The notes under the pieces are model-generated. The model was not told the origin of the DNA. It was given only the letters and a program-made list of their open reading frames with translations, and did no database searches. A program made the position numbers and the translations under genes. From positions 1 through 45,258 of the forward strand of contig CANPYT010000014.1 in the NCBI GenBank assembly GCA_947588705.1: a stretch of 45,258 nucleotides of DNA, given 5' to 3'. Below are positions 42,481 to 45,258 of the stretch, in pieces. This DNA is from an uncultured Acetatifactor sp. GTDB lineage: Bacteria > Bacillota > Clostridia > Lachnospirales > Lachnospiraceae. How positions within the stretch are numbered: the stretch's first letter is position 1; each line of letters starts with the position of its first letter.

Positions 42481-43485
42481 ATGACGATATATGACATTTC
42501 CGAGAAAGCCGGCGTCTCCATCGCCACGGTTTCCCGGGTGCTGAACGGAAGCAGCAACGTCAGTGAAAAAACAAAGAAAAAAGTGCTGGACGTGATCCGT
42601 CAGTATGAGTATACTCCCAACGCGTTTGCCAGGGGCCTGGGCCTGAACACCATGAAGACCATCGGCATCATGTGCGCCGACAGCTCTGACCTTTACCTGG
42701 CAAAGGCCATTTCCTATATCGAACAGCTGCTCCGGGCCAACGACTATGGCAGCATCCTCTGCTGCACCGGATATGAGTTGGAGACAAAAGCGGCCTCCAT
42801 GAACCTGCTGATCACCAAAAAGGTGGACGGCATCATCCTGGTGGGTTCCAACTTTATCTATGAACGGGAGGCGGACAATCAATATGTGACGGACGCCGCC
42901 GCGCAGGTGCCCGTGATGCTGCTGAACGCGGCCCTCGACGTGCCTAACGTCTACAGTGTGGTTTCCGACGACTTCACTTCCATGTATGAAGCCACGCTGC
43001 AAATGATCCGGGCCGGCGTAAAGGATATCGTATATTTTTACAACTCCACCTCATACAGCGGAAAGAAAAAGCTGGCCGGGTACCGGGCCGCCATGGAGGA
43101 AAAAAAGCTTCCCGGCGGCAGCCTGATGCAGTTTTACTCCGGATCCCATGAGGACATTCCCGCTATGGTGGAACAGCTGAAAAAACTTCATCGCCGCGGC
43201 GTCTCCTTTCACGGCGTGATCGCCTCCGACGACACGTTAGCCCTGGCCGCCCTGAAATATGCCCGGGAATCGGGCCTGCAGGTGCCGCGGGACCTCTCCG
43301 TCCTCGGATACAACAATTCCATGCTGGCCATGTGCTGCGATCCCGAGCTCACCAGCATCGACAATAAGCTTGAAACCCTCTGCCAGCACCTGACCACCAC
43401 CCTCATGGGTGTGCTGGGCGGTAATGAAATGCCGAAGAAAACCATCTTCTCAGGCGAGATCATCAAACGAGGTACCACACGCTGA
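42481..43485 (+). CDS. LacI-family regulator of uronate genes
   Basis: The 334-residue protein has the LacI DNA-binding head TIYDISEKAGVSIATVSRVLNG and hinge region YTPNAFARGLG, then a periplasmic-binding-type sensor domain ending GEIIKRGTTR. It is divergent from uxaB and 112 bp ahead of uxaC. Matching operators at its own promoter, at uxaB and at the importer promoter suggest a local repressor released by galacturonate or a pathway intermediate; the inducer is inference. GAGGTG precedes the ATG. Confidence 0.92.
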   Translation: MTIYDISEKAGVSIATVSRVLNGSSNVSEKTKKKVLDVIRQYEYTPNAFARGLGLNTMKTIGIMCADSSDLYLAKAISYIEQLLRANDYGSILCCTGYELETKAASMNLLITKKVDGIILVGSNFIYEREADNQYVTDAAAQVPVMLLNAALDVPNVYSVVSDDFTSMYEATLQMIRAGVKDIVYFYNSTSYSGKKKLAGYRAAMEEKKLPGGSLMQFYSGSHEDIPAMVEQLKKLHRRGVSFHGVIASDDTLALAALKYARESGLQVPRDLSVLGYNNSMLAMCCDPELTSIDNKLETLCQHLTTTLMGVLGGNEMPKKTIFSGEIIKRGTTR

Positions 43486-43596
43486 GGGCACACGCCCCGG
43501 CTGCGCATACATGCCCGTCAGGGCTCTCATCTCACGGCGCTGCGGCGGAAAACCGCTGCGCTCCCAGCCGCAAAAGCGGCAGAAAGCGAGGAAAAA

Positions 43597-45006
43597 ATGA
43601 AAGCATTTATGGACAAGGATTTTCTGCTGGAGACGGAAACGGCTAAAAAGCTTTTCCATGACTATGCGGAGACCACACCGGTACTGGACTACCACTGCCA
43701 CATCAACCCAAAGGAAATCGCGGAGGACCGCCAGTTTGAAAACATCACCCAGGTATGGCTTGGCGGCGATCATTACAAATGGCGTTTCATGCGTTCCTGC
43801 GGCGTGGAGGAAAAATACATCACCGGGGATGCCTCCGACTATGAGAAATTCTGCAAATGGGCGGAATGCCTGGGAAAAGCTGTCGGCAATCCCCTGTTCC
43901 ACTGGAGCCATCTGGAATTGCAGAGATATTTCGACTATCATGGCGTCCTGAACAAAAAGACCGCCGATGAGGTCTGGAAACTCTGCAACGAGAAGCTGGC
44001 GCAGCCTTCCATGAGTGTGCGCAGCCTGATCCGCCAGAGCAACGTGACCCTGATCTGCACCACCGACGATCCCATCGACAGCCTGGAATGGCATAAGAAG
44101 ATCGCCGAGGACAAGAGTTTTGACGTGAAAGTCTTTCCCGCCTGGAGGCCCGACAAGGCTATGAACATTGAAAAGCCGGAATACCTGGACTATCTGGATA
44201 AGCTCGGCGAAGCCGCGGGTATGCCGGAGATCCACACCTTCGCCCAGCTGAAGGAAGCCCTGAAAAAGCGCATGGACTTCTTCGCCTCCATGGGCTGCAG
44301 CGTCTCCGACCACGCGCTGGAATATGTGATGTACTGCCCCGCAAAGGAAGACGAGGTCGAAGAGATCTTTCTGAAGAGACAAAACCGGATGATCCTGACC
44401 AGGGAAGAAGAGCTGAAATTCAAGACTGCTTTCATGCTGTTTGTGGGCAGGGAGTACCACAGGCGGAACTGGGCTATGCAGCTCCATTACGGCTGCAAGC
44501 GGGATAACAACACGCTGATGTATGAGAAGCTTGGCCCTGACACCGGGTACGACTGCATCAACAACTACGCCCCCAGCTCACAGATGGCTGATTTCCTGAA
44601 TGCCCTGAACGTTACCGACGAGCTGCCCAGAACCATCCTGTACAGCTTAAACCCTAATGACAACCAGTCCATCGGCACCATCCTTGGATGTTTCCAGGAT
44701 TCCACTGCCGTTGCAAAGATACAGCAGGGCAGCGCATGGTGGTTCAATGACCACAAGACGGGAATGCAGGAACAGATGACATCCCTGGCTAACCTAGGCA
44801 ACCTGTCCGGATTCGTCGGAATGCTGACGGATTCCAGAAGCTTCCTTTCCTACACCAGACACGAATATTTCCGCCGGATCCTCTGTAACCTGCTGGGCAG
44901 CTGGGTGGAAAACGGGGAATTTCCAGATGACATGGAGACCCTTTCCGAGATCGTAAAGGATATCTCCTACTATAACGCCAAGAGATATTTCAACTTCGAC
45001 ATTTAA
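43597..45006 (+). CDS. uxaC: Uronate isomerase (glucuronate/galacturonate isomerase)
   Basis: UxaC converts D-galacturonate to D-tagaturonate (and glucuronate to fructuronate), the first step of the pathway completed by UxaB and UxaA. The 469-residue amidohydrolase-fold protein has the metal-binding LDYHCHINPKEI near the start, TTDDPIDSLEWHKK, FPAWRPDKAM, AMQLHYGCKRDNNT and a conserved WWFNDHKTGM. Length and motifs are normal. The gap from the regulator gene contains a GC hairpin (43537-43562); GCGAGGAAAAA precedes the ATG. With galacturonate pathway partners nearby, galacturonate is the likely main substrate. Confidence 0.96.
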   Translation: MKAFMDKDFLLETETAKKLFHDYAETTPVLDYHCHINPKEIAEDRQFENITQVWLGGDHYKWRFMRSCGVEEKYITGDASDYEKFCKWAECLGKAVGNPLFHWSHLELQRYFDYHGVLNKKTADEVWKLCNEKLAQPSMSVRSLIRQSNVTLICTTDDPIDSLEWHKKIAEDKSFDVKVFPAWRPDKAMNIEKPEYLDYLDKLGEAAGMPEIHTFAQLKEALKKRMDFFASMGCSVSDHALEYVMYCPAKEDEVEEIFLKRQNRMILTREEELKFKTAFMLFVGREYHRRNWAMQLHYGCKRDNNTLMYEKLGPDTGYDCINNYAPSSQMADFLNALNVTDELPRTILYSLNPNDNQSIGTILGCFQDSTAVAKIQQGSAWWFNDHKTGMQEQMTSLANLGNLSGFVGMLTDSRSFLSYTRHEYFRRILCNLLGSWVENGEFPDDMETLSEIVKDISYYNAKRYFNFDI

Positions 45007-45054
45007 GCCCGGTCTCTGGATCCCTAGCGCCGGAAACAGAGGGCAAAATAGGCA

Positions 45055-45130
45055 AAAAAGAGGCTGCCGCAGACCTGAAAGGGAACCTGTCAAAAACATG
45101 GATCTCCCCGGCCTGTGCCAGCCTCTTTTT
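45055..45130 (+). terminator. Possible terminator after uxaC
   Basis: AAAAAGAGGCTG and CAGCCTCTTTTT are complementary and end in a T-run, but the loop of about 53 bases is long, so this is a weak call. Confidence 0.45.
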
Positions 45131-45136
45131 CCATTC

Positions 45137-45183
45137 GTGTCTTTAATATTGTGTCTTTAAGATCGTGTCTTTAAGATCGTGTC
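45137..45183. repeat. Short 14-bp tandem repeat
   Basis: GTGTCTTTAATATT is followed by two exact GTGTCTTTAAGATC units and a partial GTGTC. No function is evident. Confidence 0.8.
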
Positions 45184-45214
45184 GTAAACGGTAGATAATA
45201 CGTACCTGTACAAA

Positions 45215-45258
45215 ACTGGAGCAAACCTGTATGATAGAGACAGAAGGTTTGCTCCAGT
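45215..45258. promoter_or_regulatory. Perfect inverted repeat at the window edge
   Basis: ACTGGAGCAAACCT and AGGTTTGCTCCAGT form a 14-bp perfect inverted repeat with a 16-base centre that contains TATGAT; TGTACA lies 17 bases upstream of this box. It may be an operator over a promoter for a gene beyond the window, or a terminator. The window ends with its last base. Confidence 0.45.

Overview
The window looks like a chromosomal segment of a GC-rich Firmicute, most likely a member of the Lachnospiraceae (Clostridia). The support is gene order typical of that group (secG-rnr-smpB, secA-prfB, a tsaE/tsaB/rimI/tsaD cluster), AGGAGG-type ribosome binding sites, sigma-A-like promoters, a YtrA-type regulator with two ABC genes, and Gram-positive-style pectin-use genes with no TonB/SusCD system. 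No rRNA, tRNA, CRISPR array, phage or transposase gene was seen.

Positions 1-10953 are housekeeping genes read leftward: a truncated membrane protein, smpB, rnr and secG (RNA quality control and secretion), then a long compact operon from a YcxB-like protein through tsaE, tsaB, rimI, a small zinc-ribbon protein, rnz, a membrane-anchored unknown and tsaD to ispD. Positions 11247-12366 are a riboflavin ECF transporter gene under an FMN riboswitch with its own terminator. Then come a heterodimeric ABC exporter pair and tex. A small rightward group (19022-20807) encodes two membrane proteins and a putative HExxH zinc peptidase. Next are prfB, which needs a +1 frameshift at an unusual UAA site, and secA.

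Positions 24841-45006 are mainly a pectin/galacturonate locus: a CE12-type acetylesterase, a lipoprotein plus two permeases for oligosaccharide import, a CE8 pectin methylesterase, a GH28 polygalacturonase-type enzyme with a TIM-barrel isomerase and an unknown protein, then uxaA, uxaB, a LacI regulator and uxaC. The three pectin-processing enzymes lack signal peptides, so the model is import of decorated oligogalacturonides, intracellular removal of methyl and acetyl groups and cleavage, then isomerisation, reduction and dehydration to 2-keto-3-deoxygluconate. Similar operator sequences lie at the importer promoter, at uxaB and at the regulator's own promoter. A GntR/ABC operon (30769-34365) and a Lachnospiraceae-type unknown gene are embedded in this region.

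The non-coding layer is the most unusual part. A family of structured repeats of about 160 bp occurs as two full copies (4657, 29487), one truncated copy (18836) and one possible fragment (12410). Related 17-18-bp minisatellites sit in the predicted 5' leaders of two operons (34406, 38761), and an exact 15-bp array sits at 11011. All functions are inferred from sequence reading alone; no database search was possible.
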